From a virus, in the IMG/VR virus record IMGVR_UViG_3300047287_000420, positions 1 through 64,000 of that record: DNA of 64,000 nt, one strand, 5' to 3'. The notes under the pieces were generated by a model. That model made no database searches, had not been told where the DNA came from, and was given only the letters and a program-made list of their open reading frames with translations. The position numbers were made by a program, and so were the translations under genes. Shown piece after piece: positions 1-9,208 of the stretch; position 1 is the stretch's first letter; every line of letters begins with the position of its first letter.

Positions 1-1154
1 CCACCGCCACCACCGCCACCGGCTTTAGCGCCTCCTCCGCCGCCGCCAATCACGCTGGCTACAGCTGCCGCAAAGGGCGCAGCCGCTCCTCCAGCCTTAG
101 CTCCGCCACCCTGTCCGCCGCCGGATAAAACACTCCGAGGAACAACAATCGGACTAGTGGTAGTTCTTGCAGGCTGACCTCCTTGACCTTTAATTGGAGA
201 AGTCGCGGGTTTAGTGGTAGTACTAAAACCAGCATAAGCGGAGCCTTGGTTGAGCTTCAGCCCTTGCATAGGGGCCAGCGCTTTTGCAGCTGCAGTTCCT
301 GGAGTTGTGGAGATTTTTCCACTAGTAAGAGCGTTAACTAAACCAGCCCCAATCGCAACGTTTTTATTCTGTGCACTAGCCATCACTTGCGCAACCGTGC
401 GTCCCTGAGCTTTGGCTATGCTCGAAGCTTCTTGTTTACTGAGCACAGGGCCAGCGCCAGCAAGTCCTTTGACCTTTTGACCCGCTAAACGAACTGTGGG
501 CTCGGTCGTACCGGGCACAGACGTAGTATCTGTAGTAGCAGTAGTCCCACTTTCCCCACCGGTGCTTGAAGAAGGTGGCGAAAGATAATCAGGGAGCCTA
601 ACGTTACCAGACATTATTTCATCGTAAAGACCACCTTTGCCGGGTTTGTGAGGCTCACCTAGTAATTGAGTATTTTGAGTGACCCATTCTTTTAGATATT
701 CTTTTGGCACCCCGGCTTCAAGATTTCTGAAATAATCCACATGGCCAAATAATGTAGGACTTTGGCCTTTGGATACATCAACGTTGTAAGTCTTTTCGGT
801 TTCCTGTGGGGGTTCAAAACGAGGCATATTGATTGTTATGTTCGAAACACCGCCGCCAAGAGGAGTTGGTTGAACAGCAGCAGGAGTGACAGGAGCAGGT
901 AATGTTTCTGTGGGAGCGGTCAAACTAAAAGTGGTTTCCTGTGCAGGAGTCTTTGGCGTTTGATACGTTAAAGTTCCAGGACTACGCCCTTTTAAATAGC
1001 TAGTAACTTCAAACGAAGGAATCAAATCACCAAAACCAGTGGCTTCGCCTCCTCCGTCTTCAAACAACCCACTAAGATCAAGCCCGAAGAGAGTACCGGC
1101 TTTACGCAGGACATCAAAACGTTGCTTATCGGACGCGCTAGGAGTTGCAGTCAT
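1..1154 (-). CDS. Gly/Pro/Thr-rich virion-type protein (partial, runs off window)
   Basis: Open frame without a stop from an ATG at 1154 (complement) to the window edge, 384 codons visible. The first ~60 residues are ordinary sequence (MTATPSASDKQRFDVLRKAG); then come Pro/Thr-rich linkers, an Ala/Gly-rich middle and a final stretch dominated by Gly runs. No catalytic motif is visible. It follows the terminase and glycosyltransferase genes on the same strand, so it was probably transcribed with them. Low-complexity proteins like this in the packaging/head region are usually virion components, but that role is inferred. The real C-terminus is outside the window. Confidence 0.75.
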   Translation of the reverse strand, partial: MTATPSASDKQRFDVLRKAGTLFGLDLSGLFEDGGGEATGFGDLIPSFEVTSYLKGRSPGTLTYQTPKTPAQETTFSLTAPTETLPAPVTPAAVQPTPLGGGVSNITINMPRFEPPQETEKTYNVDVSKGQSPTLFGHVDYFRNLEAGVPKEYLKEWVTQNTQLLGEPHKPGKGGLYDEIMSGNVRLPDYLSPPSSSTGGESGTTATTDTTSVPGTTEPTVRLAGQKVKGLAGAGPVLSKQEASSIAKAQGRTVAQVMASAQNKNVAIGAGLVNALTSGKISTTPGTAAAKALAPMQGLKLNQGSAYAGFSTTTKPATSPIKGQGGQPARTTTSPIVVPRSVLSGGGQGGGAKAGGAAAPFAAAVASVIGGGGGGAKAGGGGGG

Positions 1155-1249
1155 AGTAAAAAGCCGGATCGCTTAGCCGAAACCAGTCTCTATCACACCA
1201 GTATAACCGCAACTCTTAAGGAGCTTTAAGACTCGTCAGTTGAATAAAA

Positions 1250-2131
1250 CTAAGAAGCATCAAGCATCTCTGATAAATCTAAAACACAGCCTTCTTTCTC
1301 TAAACACTTACTGTACTTAGTATCACAGTGTTCGACTAAGCCACAAGGGGCTATGTGTACTCTATTGCCCGTTTTAACTATAGGTACTACACGACGATGC
1401 TCCCTTTCTGCAGGAGGGTTTTCAAAAGCAAGTCCCATAGAACTGCGATCAGCTATAGGCCAACAACGAAACTGCGTCAACTCAAAACTTCTTATAGGGT
1501 CGAAACTGGCTGAGGATACGTAACGTTCTGCCATATCTTGATCAAGTATCATCATCCCCATATAAGGATTTCCAAGTGATATAAAACCAATAAACCAATC
1601 GTCACGAGGAGCTAGATAAGCCCCAACTTTGTATGGCCGATCTCCCCAAACATTTTCAGTTAGCCCATTTAACTTCCAAACTCTATGGTTATCAAAAGGA
1701 ACCATTTTTGATTGATAAGACTCGTATCTACAGAAACCTGGTTCCAGATTTATTTTCTTGAGTCTGTCTTTGTACAAATACCAGTAAATAAAGTTTTCGC
1801 TATTAAATACCATATCGTTTTCTGTATAAACGTAGAAGTCATAGTATTTGTTTATAACGGCTTCCCGAAGCAAACCTTTATGAGCCCAAGTAAGAGCAAA
1901 ACCCTCCCACTCACTAGAAGCTACGACAACAGTTAATTTATTAAAACTTACATTAGGCGCTAGCAAATCCTCTAATTCTGCCTTATCGCCCTCATGGTCT
2001 GCGTCTATATAGATAAAAACATCCTTGACTCCGGGTATCTCTTCATAACCACGCAGGGTTTTTAGTAATGCGTCGAATCTCGAAAGAGGATCGTGGGCGG
2101 TGACAAGAATTAGAAATGTATGGTCGTGCAT
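1250..2131 (-). CDS. Glycosyltransferase-like protein
   Basis: 293 aa. The N-terminus reads FLILVTAHDPLSRFDALLKT, followed by a region with FIYIDADHEGDK and later FYVYTENDMVF, an acidic motif placed where GT-A glycosyltransferases carry their DXD-type metal site. The C-terminus has four clustered Cys residues (CGLVEHCDTKYSKCLEKEGC). The start overlaps the terminase stop by one base (TGATG at 2133-2129), implying translational coupling. Probable role: sugar transfer to virion protein or host glycan. The family (GT-A type, GT2-like) is inferred from fold-like motifs, and the acceptor is unknown. Confidence 0.6.
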   Translation of the reverse strand: MHDHTFLILVTAHDPLSRFDALLKTLRGYEEIPGVKDVFIYIDADHEGDKAELEDLLAPNVSFNKLTVVVASSEWEGFALTWAHKGLLREAVINKYYDFYVYTENDMVFNSENFIYWYLYKDRLKKINLEPGFCRYESYQSKMVPFDNHRVWKLNGLTENVWGDRPYKVGAYLAPRDDWFIGFISLGNPYMGMMILDQDMAERYVSSASFDPIRSFELTQFRCWPIADRSSMGLAFENPPAEREHRRVVPIVKTGNRVHIAPCGLVEHCDTKYSKCLEKEGCVLDLSEMLDAS

Positions 2132-3654
2132 CAGAACTCCATCTCGAAATTACCGCGTCTCTGCAAGTAACACACTAGGTGTGTATAAGCATCCAACAAG
2201 TCATCGTGAGAAGTAGCTCCAATATTTATCAGTTGATCAAACAAAGCGTCAAACTTACGGAAGCGATTGAATATAACTTTTTTATTTTCAAGCAAACCGA
2301 GCGTACCCCGGAAGCGAGCAATTTTATCTCCCCTAAACCCTTTCACTTCGTGGATGTGGAGGTTGCCCAGTCCCCATTCGTTCAGCATAACCCGTCTCAA
2401 GTCAGCAGCCAGTGAAGCTTGATACGCGACTGACTCAACAACCAAAGTACAAGTGGAGTAAGTAGGAAAGTACTTGCCGTCGTTGTCTTCCTGCAGAATT
2501 CCCCACTCAACCAACATTTTGCATAACAGATCTATCTTCTCAAGGTTTCCGATAGAGCGCACCTGATGCGCATCGATAATATAGTACTTATCTTTTAACC
2601 TACCTCCTAAAACAAAAGCCGTATAGTCTGACGTTTCGTTCTTGCTAGCAGATAAGTCGATGCCCACGGCCAGACTATCGAACTCAGTAACAACATCACC
2701 TTTTACTAAGAGGTCTGGCGAAAGGACCAGATCTGATGTCATCACAGGTTGTTGCTGATACTGGAACGCAAAAGCAACAGGATCGAGTTCTTTTTGACCT
2801 AATAAGTAGTCAACGCTCCACTGTTCAGGCCAATAGCTGACTGGTTCGCCGTCATCGTCATAAGTAAGAGCTTCCTGCTGTACCTGTTTCCAACCTTTAT
2901 CAGGAACAAACATCGTCTTATGGATATCTAACGGGTGGAATCGAGTACCCAGACAGATTGCTCGACCACCTTCAAAAATAATCGGAGCGATAACGGAGCT
3001 CCAGTTGTTGTTCATCTCCTCTCTAATAGTAGGGTTTTTAATATCCGTACTAGACTTGATAGGGTCATCTACAATCACAAGGTGCGCACGCTTAGAGGTA
3101 ATAGAGCCTCGAAGTCCTGCTGCCCTTAGAGTGAATTCTTCATCGCCCACACGGCTGATCCCGGCGTAATCAAAATCGATACTCCAGCCGATATCCGACT
3201 GCATACCCGACCGAAGCTGAACCTTCGGAAAGATCTTCTTGTAGGTAGACGAATCGATAATCTGTTTAATGATTCGGCTCTTGGGGATAGCCGTGGCGAT
3301 GTTGTAAGAACAGTAAATAATCTGAAGCGGTAAGCCTGCTGTCGTATGCCTACCTATGATCCAAGCGGTGAACATATTGAGCACAGTACTTTTAGCACTG
3401 CCTCGTGGAGCCAGAATATCAAGATTCGGTCCCGCGATATCGATCAAGTAACGATTGCTGTCTCCCGTTATCAGGTGCTTGTGCCACTCCAGCATATGAG
3501 CTGCTGGGGCTTTATCCATAATTGTACAGAACGTATGAAAATCATCAGCAGCTCTCATAAAGATATTATCTATAGTAGAGCTCTCAGAATCAACTGCTTT
3601 AGCAGCACGCAATTTAAGTGCACGGCGATATGCAAATGTCTCTCTACTTGGCAT
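2131..3654 (-). CDS. terL: Terminase large subunit (TerL)
   Basis: 507 aa, normal TerL length. ATPase domain: Walker A APRGSAKST at residues 82-90 and Walker B HLVIVDDPI at ~191-199, with DD in place of the common DE. Nuclease domain (RNase H fold): acidic residues in AVGIDLSASKN (D333), LVVESVAYQ (E407) and SHDDLLDAY (D484/D485/D488). It pumps DNA into proheads and makes the headful or site cut. No obvious small subunit is adjacent; the 176-aa protein at 6043-6573 is one possibility without motif support. Divergent from the glycosyltransferase at 3703 across a 48-bp gap. Confidence 0.96.
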   Translation of the reverse strand: MPSRETFAYRRALKLRAAKAVDSESSTIDNIFMRAADDFHTFCTIMDKAPAAHMLEWHKHLITGDSNRYLIDIAGPNLDILAPRGSAKSTVLNMFTAWIIGRHTTAGLPLQIIYCSYNIATAIPKSRIIKQIIDSSTYKKIFPKVQLRSGMQSDIGWSIDFDYAGISRVGDEEFTLRAAGLRGSITSKRAHLVIVDDPIKSSTDIKNPTIREEMNNNWSSVIAPIIFEGGRAICLGTRFHPLDIHKTMFVPDKGWKQVQQEALTYDDDGEPVSYWPEQWSVDYLLGQKELDPVAFAFQYQQQPVMTSDLVLSPDLLVKGDVVTEFDSLAVGIDLSASKNETSDYTAFVLGGRLKDKYYIIDAHQVRSIGNLEKIDLLCKMLVEWGILQEDNDGKYFPTYSTCTLVVESVAYQASLAADLRRVMLNEWGLGNLHIHEVKGFRGDKIARFRGTLGLLENKKVIFNRFRKFDALFDQLINIGATSHDDLLDAYTHLVCYLQRRGNFEMEF

Positions 3655-3702
3655 TTGTTTTAAAAAAGTGTCTGTATACTGTTAGCAAGATTCTACTGCC
3701 AA

Positions 3703-4875
3703 ATGGCAAAAATTCTTTGGTACGGCGACATTCTCTCTAACACCGGTTTTGCTAGAGTTACACACAGTATCTTAGAGCATCTGGGCCGTACGCACGAAAT
3801 AGTGGCTTACGGTATTAATTACACTGGTGATCCGCACGGGCTTCCGTTCAAGATCTACCCAGCAGGTACTCACAATCCCTCTGATCGTTTCGGGATCGGT
3901 CGACTGCCTCAGGTAGTTGAAGCAGAAAAACCGGATTTTATTATCTGTTTAAACGACATCTGGGTCGTTAACCAGGTGTGGGAACGGGTTCATCTTTTAA
4001 GAGATTCGCTGAAGTTTAAGTTCATAGCTTACTTTCCAGTTGACTCAGCTTATTATGTGAGCTCTATGCTCGCATATATCAAAGACTGGGATTTCGCCGT
4101 TACCTTCTCAGTCGAACAGGCTCACCGCCTAATGGCTCAGGGGGTGCAACCGAAGCTGTTAGGTGTAATTCCCCACGGCTTGGATCAAGGGAAGTTTTTC
4201 CCGATGGATCAAAACGAAGCGCGTCGGATGCTTCGTCTTCCTGAAGATAAGTTCATCGTTCTCAACGCGAACCGAAATCAACCTCGCAAACAGATCGATC
4301 TCACGATTAAAGCTTTCGTTGAGTTCGCTGTCGATAAGCCAGACACTCTCCTATATCTGCACATGAGCGAGAAAGATCTGGGGTGGGATGTGCGAGCCAT
4401 CTTCGATGCAGAAATGAGGCGAAAAAACCTAAAGTCAGATAACCGTATGATCATGACAACGAGCAATATCGACTACACGAACGCACCGCCAGATGAGCTG
4501 CTGAACAAGATCTATAACGCTTGCGACGTAGGTATTAACACTGCAAACGGCGAAGGCTGGGGTCTAGTTCCTTTCGAACACGCCTCCTGTAAAAAACCCC
4601 TAGTTCTTCCAAACCACACGTCCTTTATCGACATCTGGAAAGGCAGCGCTCTGCTAGCGGACGTTGCAGCTTGGATCTACGACAAAGACCTGAGCGTCGA
4701 ACGCGGCATCGTAGATATTCAGGATGTAGCCGTAAAACTAACAAAACTGTACTCAGATAAAACTTTTTATAACCAAGTAGCTGAGGACTGCTACAAAGTC
4801 ACCCAGAACCCCTCGTACAGGTGGGATCGCATCGCTGAAGGATTCAACAAAGCCATGGAGGAACTCAACAAATGA
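3703..4875 (+). CDS. GT4-family glycosyltransferase
   Basis: 390 aa with the two-Rossmann GT-B layout. N-terminal LWYGDILSNTGFARVTHSIL is typical of the acceptor domain. The C-terminal donor-binding domain has NANRNQPRKQIDLTIKAF and NTANGEGWGLVPFEHASC, the E-x7-E type motif of GT4 retaining enzymes. It should transfer a sugar from a nucleotide-sugar donor; donor and acceptor cannot be read. It overlaps the following GH130-like gene by four bases (ATGA), so the two form a small plus-strand operon inserted between minus-strand virion genes. Confidence 0.88.
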   Translation: MAKILWYGDILSNTGFARVTHSILEHLGRTHEIVAYGINYTGDPHGLPFKIYPAGTHNPSDRFGIGRLPQVVEAEKPDFIICLNDIWVVNQVWERVHLLRDSLKFKFIAYFPVDSAYYVSSMLAYIKDWDFAVTFSVEQAHRLMAQGVQPKLLGVIPHGLDQGKFFPMDQNEARRMLRLPEDKFIVLNANRNQPRKQIDLTIKAFVEFAVDKPDTLLYLHMSEKDLGWDVRAIFDAEMRRKNLKSDNRMIMTTSNIDYTNAPPDELLNKIYNACDVGINTANGEGWGLVPFEHASCKKPLVLPNHTSFIDIWKGSALLADVAAWIYDKDLSVERGIVDIQDVAVKLTKLYSDKTFYNQVAEDCYKVTQNPSYRWDRIAEGFNKAMEELNK

Positions 4876-5960
4876 GCACACAGTTTCACCGCTATCGCAC
4901 GTACCACAACAACGTAATCCAGAGAGCTTTCGCTCCTACTAAATCTGGATTCCCTTCTGTATTCGATCAGGCTTACGAAATCGGAGGAACGTTCACAAAG
5001 ATCTCCTCAGGGCTGCCCGAAAACAGCTTCGCTAACTTCAGCCCCTGTGTCATCAAACATCGCGGAGCGACTTTAATCGCGTGGCGATCTCAGCCTGAAC
5101 ATTTTGTGTTTAGGCACGATATGAAGTACTTCTACTACAACAACACACCCACAGACATTTGGGTCGGGCAGCTTCTTTCCGATGATACTATCGTCGCGCC
5201 GCGGAAGCTTATCAATAAAAAACACCGGTTGAGCTACGAAGACCCGCGAATCTTTATTTCGCCTGACGACAACCTCCTGTGTCAGTTCGTCACGAGCACC
5301 TACGCAACAAAGTGGGACTCGACAAAGCACAAAATGATCAAGACACCAAAAATTTGTACAGGTGTCATTAACGAATTCGGAGAACTTGTAGATCGTTTTT
5401 ATCCTCCTATCGGCGATAACTTCGAGGACGGCAAATCAGAAAAGAACTGGTGTTTCTTCTCTGATGACAATCACCTGCGTCTCCTTTATTCCACGCAGCC
5501 TATCGTCATCAAAACCCCGAGCGAAGCGGATAAAGTTATCGACTCAACTTGCTTGAAGCAAGTAACGAGCGAGCACCCAACATTCAACTCAACAGCTCCT
5601 GTCTTGGTAGATGATGAGTGGCTGGTGTTCTTCCACTGGAAATTTATGGCCAGGGAAACTGACCGCCGTCCGTATCTTCTTTATGCCTTAGGTGCTTACA
5701 CCTTAGATAAAGAACTGACAAAGGTCACACGAATGATGAAAGAACCTTTATTTGTGGGTTCGACAAACGACGATTTAGTGACGTGGACAGACCCCGTGGG
5801 TAACGACGTCTCGAATCAACCCGCTTGCATCCTACCTTTCGGTTGTTTTGTCGACGAGAATGACGAGCTAGTCATGTCACTAGGTGTAAATGACTATTAC
5901 ATGGGGATATTCAGGACTCCTGTGCTTAACGTGTTAAGCTTATTGGAGCCCGTCAAATAA
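4872..5960 (+). CDS. GH130-like beta-propeller protein (mannoside phosphorylase/hydrolase family)
   Basis: 362 aa. Motifs match the five-bladed GH130 family: SFANFSPCVIKHRGATLIAWR in blade one, the signature YEDPRIF (residues 122-128) holding the putative catalytic Asp, EKNWCFF (190-196), and SLGVNDYYMGIFRTPV in the last blade. GH130 enzymes are phosphorylases or hydrolases of beta-mannosides. Coupled to the GT4 gene upstream (ATGA overlap), so it may trim or recycle a glycan made by that enzyme. Divergence is high and activity is not certain; a sugar-binding role is an alternative. Confidence 0.72.
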   Translation: MSTQFHRYRTYHNNVIQRAFAPTKSGFPSVFDQAYEIGGTFTKISSGLPENSFANFSPCVIKHRGATLIAWRSQPEHFVFRHDMKYFYYNNTPTDIWVGQLLSDDTIVAPRKLINKKHRLSYEDPRIFISPDDNLLCQFVTSTYATKWDSTKHKMIKTPKICTGVINEFGELVDRFYPPIGDNFEDGKSEKNWCFFSDDNHLRLLYSTQPIVIKTPSEADKVIDSTCLKQVTSEHPTFNSTAPVLVDDEWLVFFHWKFMARETDRRPYLLYALGAYTLDKELTKVTRMMKEPLFVGSTNDDLVTWTDPVGNDVSNQPACILPFGCFVDENDELVMSLGVNDYYMGIFRTPVLNVLSLLEPVK

Positions 5961-6005
5961 GAGGTTCTCTAACACCTCTAATATTTGCTTAAGCCAAACG
6001 GGTCA

Positions 6006-6029
6006 GAGGGTAGGCTTTTGTCTACCTTC
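6006..6029. terminator. Hairpin between convergent genes, possible bidirectional terminator
   Basis: Stem of 8 bp: 6006-6013 pairs with 6022-6029 (one G-T pair), loop of 8 bases. It lies in the 82-bp gap between the plus gene ending at 5960 and the minus gene ending at 6043. It lacks a clear U-run on either side, so intrinsic termination would be weak. Confidence 0.35.
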
Positions 6030-6042
6030 GCAACCCGAGCTA

Positions 6043-6573
6043 TCAGGATTTCTCTTCTTTCTCGATCGTGCTCCACACGACGAGCGACGCATCTTCTAAG
6101 AGAGAGAACATAGTAGGTGCGTCTTCAAAACTATTGAGTAGCTCACGTAAGCAACGATCAGCGCCAGCGAGTAACAAGCCGCGTCGATCTAGACCATCCG
6201 TGAGCTGACGAACAGCTTGAATGTGTGAACGGATCTCCTTCTGTAGCACCGCAATCTTGGTAGCCGCAGTGGCGTAATCCAACATGCCCGTAAGGGTCAT
6301 CTGCCTTACGTTATGGAGATCGGTTTTTAACGAATCGATCTCAATCAGCAAGACCTTACGAAGATCTTCCTTCGGGTATTTCTCTTGTACCCACGCTGTT
6401 AAATCGGCGATTGAGCCTGTGTAGCTGGGTTTTAAAAACCGTGCATATAGATAAGCCTCGATGTCACTCGCGGCGTTCTTCGCATAATGCTTAAAAGCAT
6501 CCTGCTGAGACTTATCTAAAGAACTTAACCAGGTACCAACAGTTGTCGAATCACCAATTGTTGACTTAATCAC
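6043..6573 (-). CDS. Hypothetical helical protein of the virion operon
   Basis: 176 aa, almost entirely predicted helical, with a charged C-terminus (STIEKEEKS). No motif recognised. Its start overlaps the end of the gene at 6570-7325 by four bases, so it is the last gene of a tightly packed minus-strand operon (9208 to 6043). Its size and helical content would also fit a small terminase subunit, but no DNA-binding motif supports that. Confidence 0.75.
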   Translation of the reverse strand: MIKSTIGDSTTVGTWLSSLDKSQQDAFKHYAKNAASDIEAYLYARFLKPSYTGSIADLTAWVQEKYPKEDLRKVLLIEIDSLKTDLHNVRQMTLTGMLDYATAATKIAVLQKEIRSHIQAVRQLTDGLDRRGLLLAGADRCLRELLNSFEDAPTMFSLLEDASLVVWSTIEKEEKS

Positions 6574-7325
6574 GCAAACATCCGAGTACCAGCAAGCGCT
6601 TGGTTAGCTCCAAATTTCTTAAGAGCTAGTTGAGCTTTAGTCGCAGCTTGAGTGCGAGCAAGATCTCCAAGCGTACGCACTTTATCTAATTGAGCCGCAC
6701 TTTCAAACTGTTGAGTGCCGAGAGCCAGACGACCTTCATTTGAAGCGCGAGTCTCAAAGACATCGTTAAGAGTTGTAGCTTGATCTTTAGCTACATCGCC
6801 ACGGAGTTGTTCTTGGTAAGAACGAACGCCGATGTTCGTCATGCCGAGCTGATTAGCTAGTGCGTTCTCACCAGCTAATGCTGCAGACCCAGCTTGAGCG
6901 AGGAGCTGTGGAGCGGCTAACTCAGTCGATAACTTAGCTTGACCTAAGTTATACAGAGTATCTAAACCCTTCCCAGAGGCATAACCAGCCACGGATGCCT
7001 GGAGTGTGGCATCCTTTTGAGCTCGCTGCAGAGCTTCAGTCAACATACTGAGCTGAGCAGAGGCTTTTGTGGTCGCCTCTTGGCCAATAGCGCCAGCTAA
7101 AGCACCTTGAAGGAGGCTTAATCCCTGATAGGCAGCCGTTAAAGGATTATTTTGCGCAGCGATTTGAGCCGCAAACTGTTGATACGGACTAGTTTGAGAA
7201 CTACTGCTGCTACCCCCGCCAAACAAACTACCGATCCCGCCAATAGCGGCGCCTATACCGGTACCCCACGGACCGAAAGCTGAGCCCGCAGCAGCTCCCT
7301 GAGCAGCACCACCAAGGAAAGACAT
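6570..7325 (-). CDS. Putative internal virion protein, Gly/Ala/Gln-rich
   Basis: 251 aa. The N-terminus is a hydrophobic glycine-rich segment (GAAQGAAAGSAFGPWGTG, then a Gly/Ser run), followed by long Ala/Gln-rich helices. This resembles phage ejection or pilot proteins that insert into membranes during DNA delivery, although no family motif is certain. Overlaps the next gene by four bases and sits two bases after the previous one. Confidence 0.75.
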   Translation of the reverse strand: MSFLGGAAQGAAAGSAFGPWGTGIGAAIGGIGSLFGGGSSSSSQTSPYQQFAAQIAAQNNPLTAAYQGLSLLQGALAGAIGQEATTKASAQLSMLTEALQRAQKDATLQASVAGYASGKGLDTLYNLGQAKLSTELAAPQLLAQAGSAALAGENALANQLGMTNIGVRSYQEQLRGDVAKDQATTLNDVFETRASNEGRLALGTQQFESAAQLDKVRTLGDLARTQAATKAQLALKKFGANQALAGTRMFA

Positions 7326-7327
7326 GA

Positions 7328-7975
7328 TCAGCTAATAGTGGAGGAAGGGGCGGCAAAACCAGAGCGACCTTGGCCAGCCAAGGAAGCACCGGCTTGTAAA
7401 ACGTTCGGATTCGGAACGCCAGCCGAGTAAGCCAGGTTCATCATGCCAAGCCCAATTTGAGCATTGGCGTTAATTTGAGCTTGAGTGATACCTTGCCATG
7501 CGGCGATTGTGTCGCTTTCGATCTTGCGGCGGGAGAGTTCGCGGGTCTGCTCCATACCCGCTTGACGAGCTAATTCAGCTTGACGCTCGTAGTTAGCAAG
7601 ATCAATTGCTGCACGCTCAGCGTACAGACCAGGATCGATCAGTTTCTCGTAGAGCTTTGCCCGATCAGCTTGCTCAGTCTGAGACATCTCAGCACTCTGA
7701 GCAGCTAACTTTTCAAGCAGAGCAAGCAACGCAGCATTCTGATCAACAGTTGCTGCTTGCGCAGGAGTGCCAGGAGCACCAGGTACAGGGGTGCTGGCTG
7801 TACTCGGAGGAGGAGTAGCCGTGGGATCAGCCTCAGGCTGGCCAAAACCAGCAACAGATTGACTGATCTTGGCTAAGTGAGGCAAAGCACCAAGACCCAC
7901 GGCGCCAGCAATCGGAATACCGATATACTTACCGGCTAAACGAAGGCCGCCACTAGCAAGAGTTCCTAAGCTCAT
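7328..7975 (-). CDS. Putative virion protein with hydrophobic N-terminus
   Basis: 215 aa. Residues ~3-33 form a hydrophobic, glycine-rich segment (LASGGLRLAGKYIGIPIAGA), followed by a Pro/Thr/Ala linker and a helical region with charged heptads (YAERAAIDLANYERQAELAR). Architecture parallels the downstream neighbour at 6570-7325 (membrane-active head plus coiled tail), suggesting both are internal or ejected virion proteins. Four-base overlap with the upstream gene. Function is inferred. Confidence 0.72.
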   Translation of the reverse strand: MSLGTLASGGLRLAGKYIGIPIAGAVGLGALPHLAKISQSVAGFGQPEADPTATPPPSTASTPVPGAPGTPAQAATVDQNAALLALLEKLAAQSAEMSQTEQADRAKLYEKLIDPGLYAERAAIDLANYERQAELARQAGMEQTRELSRRKIESDTIAAWQGITQAQINANAQIGLGMMNLAYSAGVPNPNVLQAGASLAGQGRSGFAAPSSTIS

Positions 7976-8466
7976 CGTCCCGTTGCCATCGCTGCGACCG
8001 CTGGATCAATACTAGGACGATTTAACAACGATGCGATACCTTGCTGAGCTACACCGCCAGTTGTTTGTGCCTGAGTACCAGCTAATTGTGCAATAGCCGG
8101 AACAACAGCTTGCTGAACTTCTAACTGCTTGCGAGCAAAATCACGCTGGCCAGCTTGAGCAGCAGACTCCCGCAAAGCTGCTTCACGCTCGGCGAGAAAC
8201 TCACCCGCATCCAGGGGTTCCAGTCCGAGCATACTGCGACGGAAATTCTCACTAGCAAAAGCAAGCTCGAGTCGCTGGGCCTCAGGCAGAGTAATCATGT
8301 ACTTACTACCTTGGCCGCCACTCTCCGTCATAGGCTCAAGGCCCGAACGAGTAGCCCCAAACAATCCTGCGGCTCCTTGACCGATGAGCTCGGCAATAAT
8401 CGAGTTAAGCAATTGGCCGCCGCCAATAAACTCAGCCCCTTTACCAGCAACCGTTTGGATGGTCAT
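7972..8466 (-). CDS. Putative virion protein
   Basis: 164 aa, Ala/Gln/Gly-rich. The N-terminus TIQTVAGKGAEFIGGGQLLN is mildly hydrophobic, and the centre has an acidic helix (LAEREAALRESAAQAGQRDF). No recognised motif. Part of the packed operon 9208-6043, two bases after the upstream gene, and similar in composition to its two downstream neighbours. Confidence 0.72.
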   Translation of the reverse strand: MTIQTVAGKGAEFIGGGQLLNSIIAELIGQGAAGLFGATRSGLEPMTESGGQGSKYMITLPEAQRLELAFASENFRRSMLGLEPLDAGEFLAEREAALRESAAQAGQRDFARKQLEVQQAVVPAIAQLAGTQAQTTGGVAQQGIASLLNRPSIDPAVAAMATGR

Positions 8467-8468
8467 AA

Positions 8469-8711
8469 TCAGGAAAGACCAGGATTGTCGTAACCAGTGC
8501 CTGATTTAGGCTTAGTCTGTTTCAATTTTAAACTATCTGCTAACTGTTGGTTATCTAAACCACGCTGCATCTGCTGTGCTGAAGGGAACGCAGACGTCTG
8601 AGGAAAGTTGCTTTCCATATACATCTGCATAAACGTATCCGGATTTAACTCCGGGGAGAGCTTGCGTACGTCACGCTCTCGCAGTTGTTGTTGGCGAGCG
8701 TTGAGTGTCAT
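8469..8711 (-). CDS. Small hypothetical protein of the virion operon
   Basis: 80 aa, Gln-rich (MTLNARQQQLRERDVRKLSP) with a low-complexity C-terminus. The start overlaps the stop of the upstream gene by one base (TGATG at 8713-8709), so translation is probably coupled. No family recognised. Confidence 0.7.
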   Translation of the reverse strand: MTLNARQQQLRERDVRKLSPELNPDTFMQMYMESNFPQTSAFPSAQQMQRGLDNQQLADSLKLKQTKPKSGTGYDNPGLS

Positions 8712-9208
8712 TAGCCGAGAGGTTGATAAGCGCGAGAAGCTTCAATACCGTTGGAAGACGGTGCGTTCAAAACGCTGTAATTAGATCCCAGGTTCGGGGT
8801 GTCGTACTCTAAAGGACGCTGAGAAGACAGTCGATCAGACTCTTCATCTTCTTGATCAGCAAGACGCTCAAGAAGCGCCATGATGAGATTGAACTCCTCA
8901 GGATCGAGCATATTAATTAGCTCCATCAAGTAAGCATCCTCGTGGGGACGCTCAGGCTCAGTCCGCAGCCGAGAAGCCAGCTGAGCCTTCTGCATAGGCA
9001 TCGTGTTGTCGGGATACCCATTCAGCGAACGAGTAGCGCCGGTATAAAAACCGTCGCTTTCCTGACCGGGCATCGGGGGGAGACCTTGCCCAAAACGACG
9101 AATAACTTGAGCGGTGGCGGGCGTAGCCGCAGCCATTTCTGCCGGAGTCTGAGGTACCGGAAGCCCGAGAATCCGAGCAGCTAATTCGTAATCGGCTTTA
9201 GAAAACAC
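8711..9208 (-). CDS. Hypothetical protein of the virion operon
   Basis: 165 aa. Contains an acidic helix EEFNLIMALLERLADQEDEE and a disordered Pro/Thr-rich centre. No motif recognised. It overlaps the regulator gene at 9198-9470 by 11 bases. A structural or scaffold-like role is only a guess from context. Confidence 0.7.
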   Translation of the reverse strand: MFSKADYELAARILGLPVPQTPAEMAAATPATAQVIRRFGQGLPPMPGQESDGFYTGATRSLNGYPDNTMPMQKAQLASRLRTEPERPHEDAYLMELINMLDPEEFNLIMALLERLADQEDEESDRLSSQRPLEYDTPNLGSNYSVLNAPSSNGIEASRAYQPLG

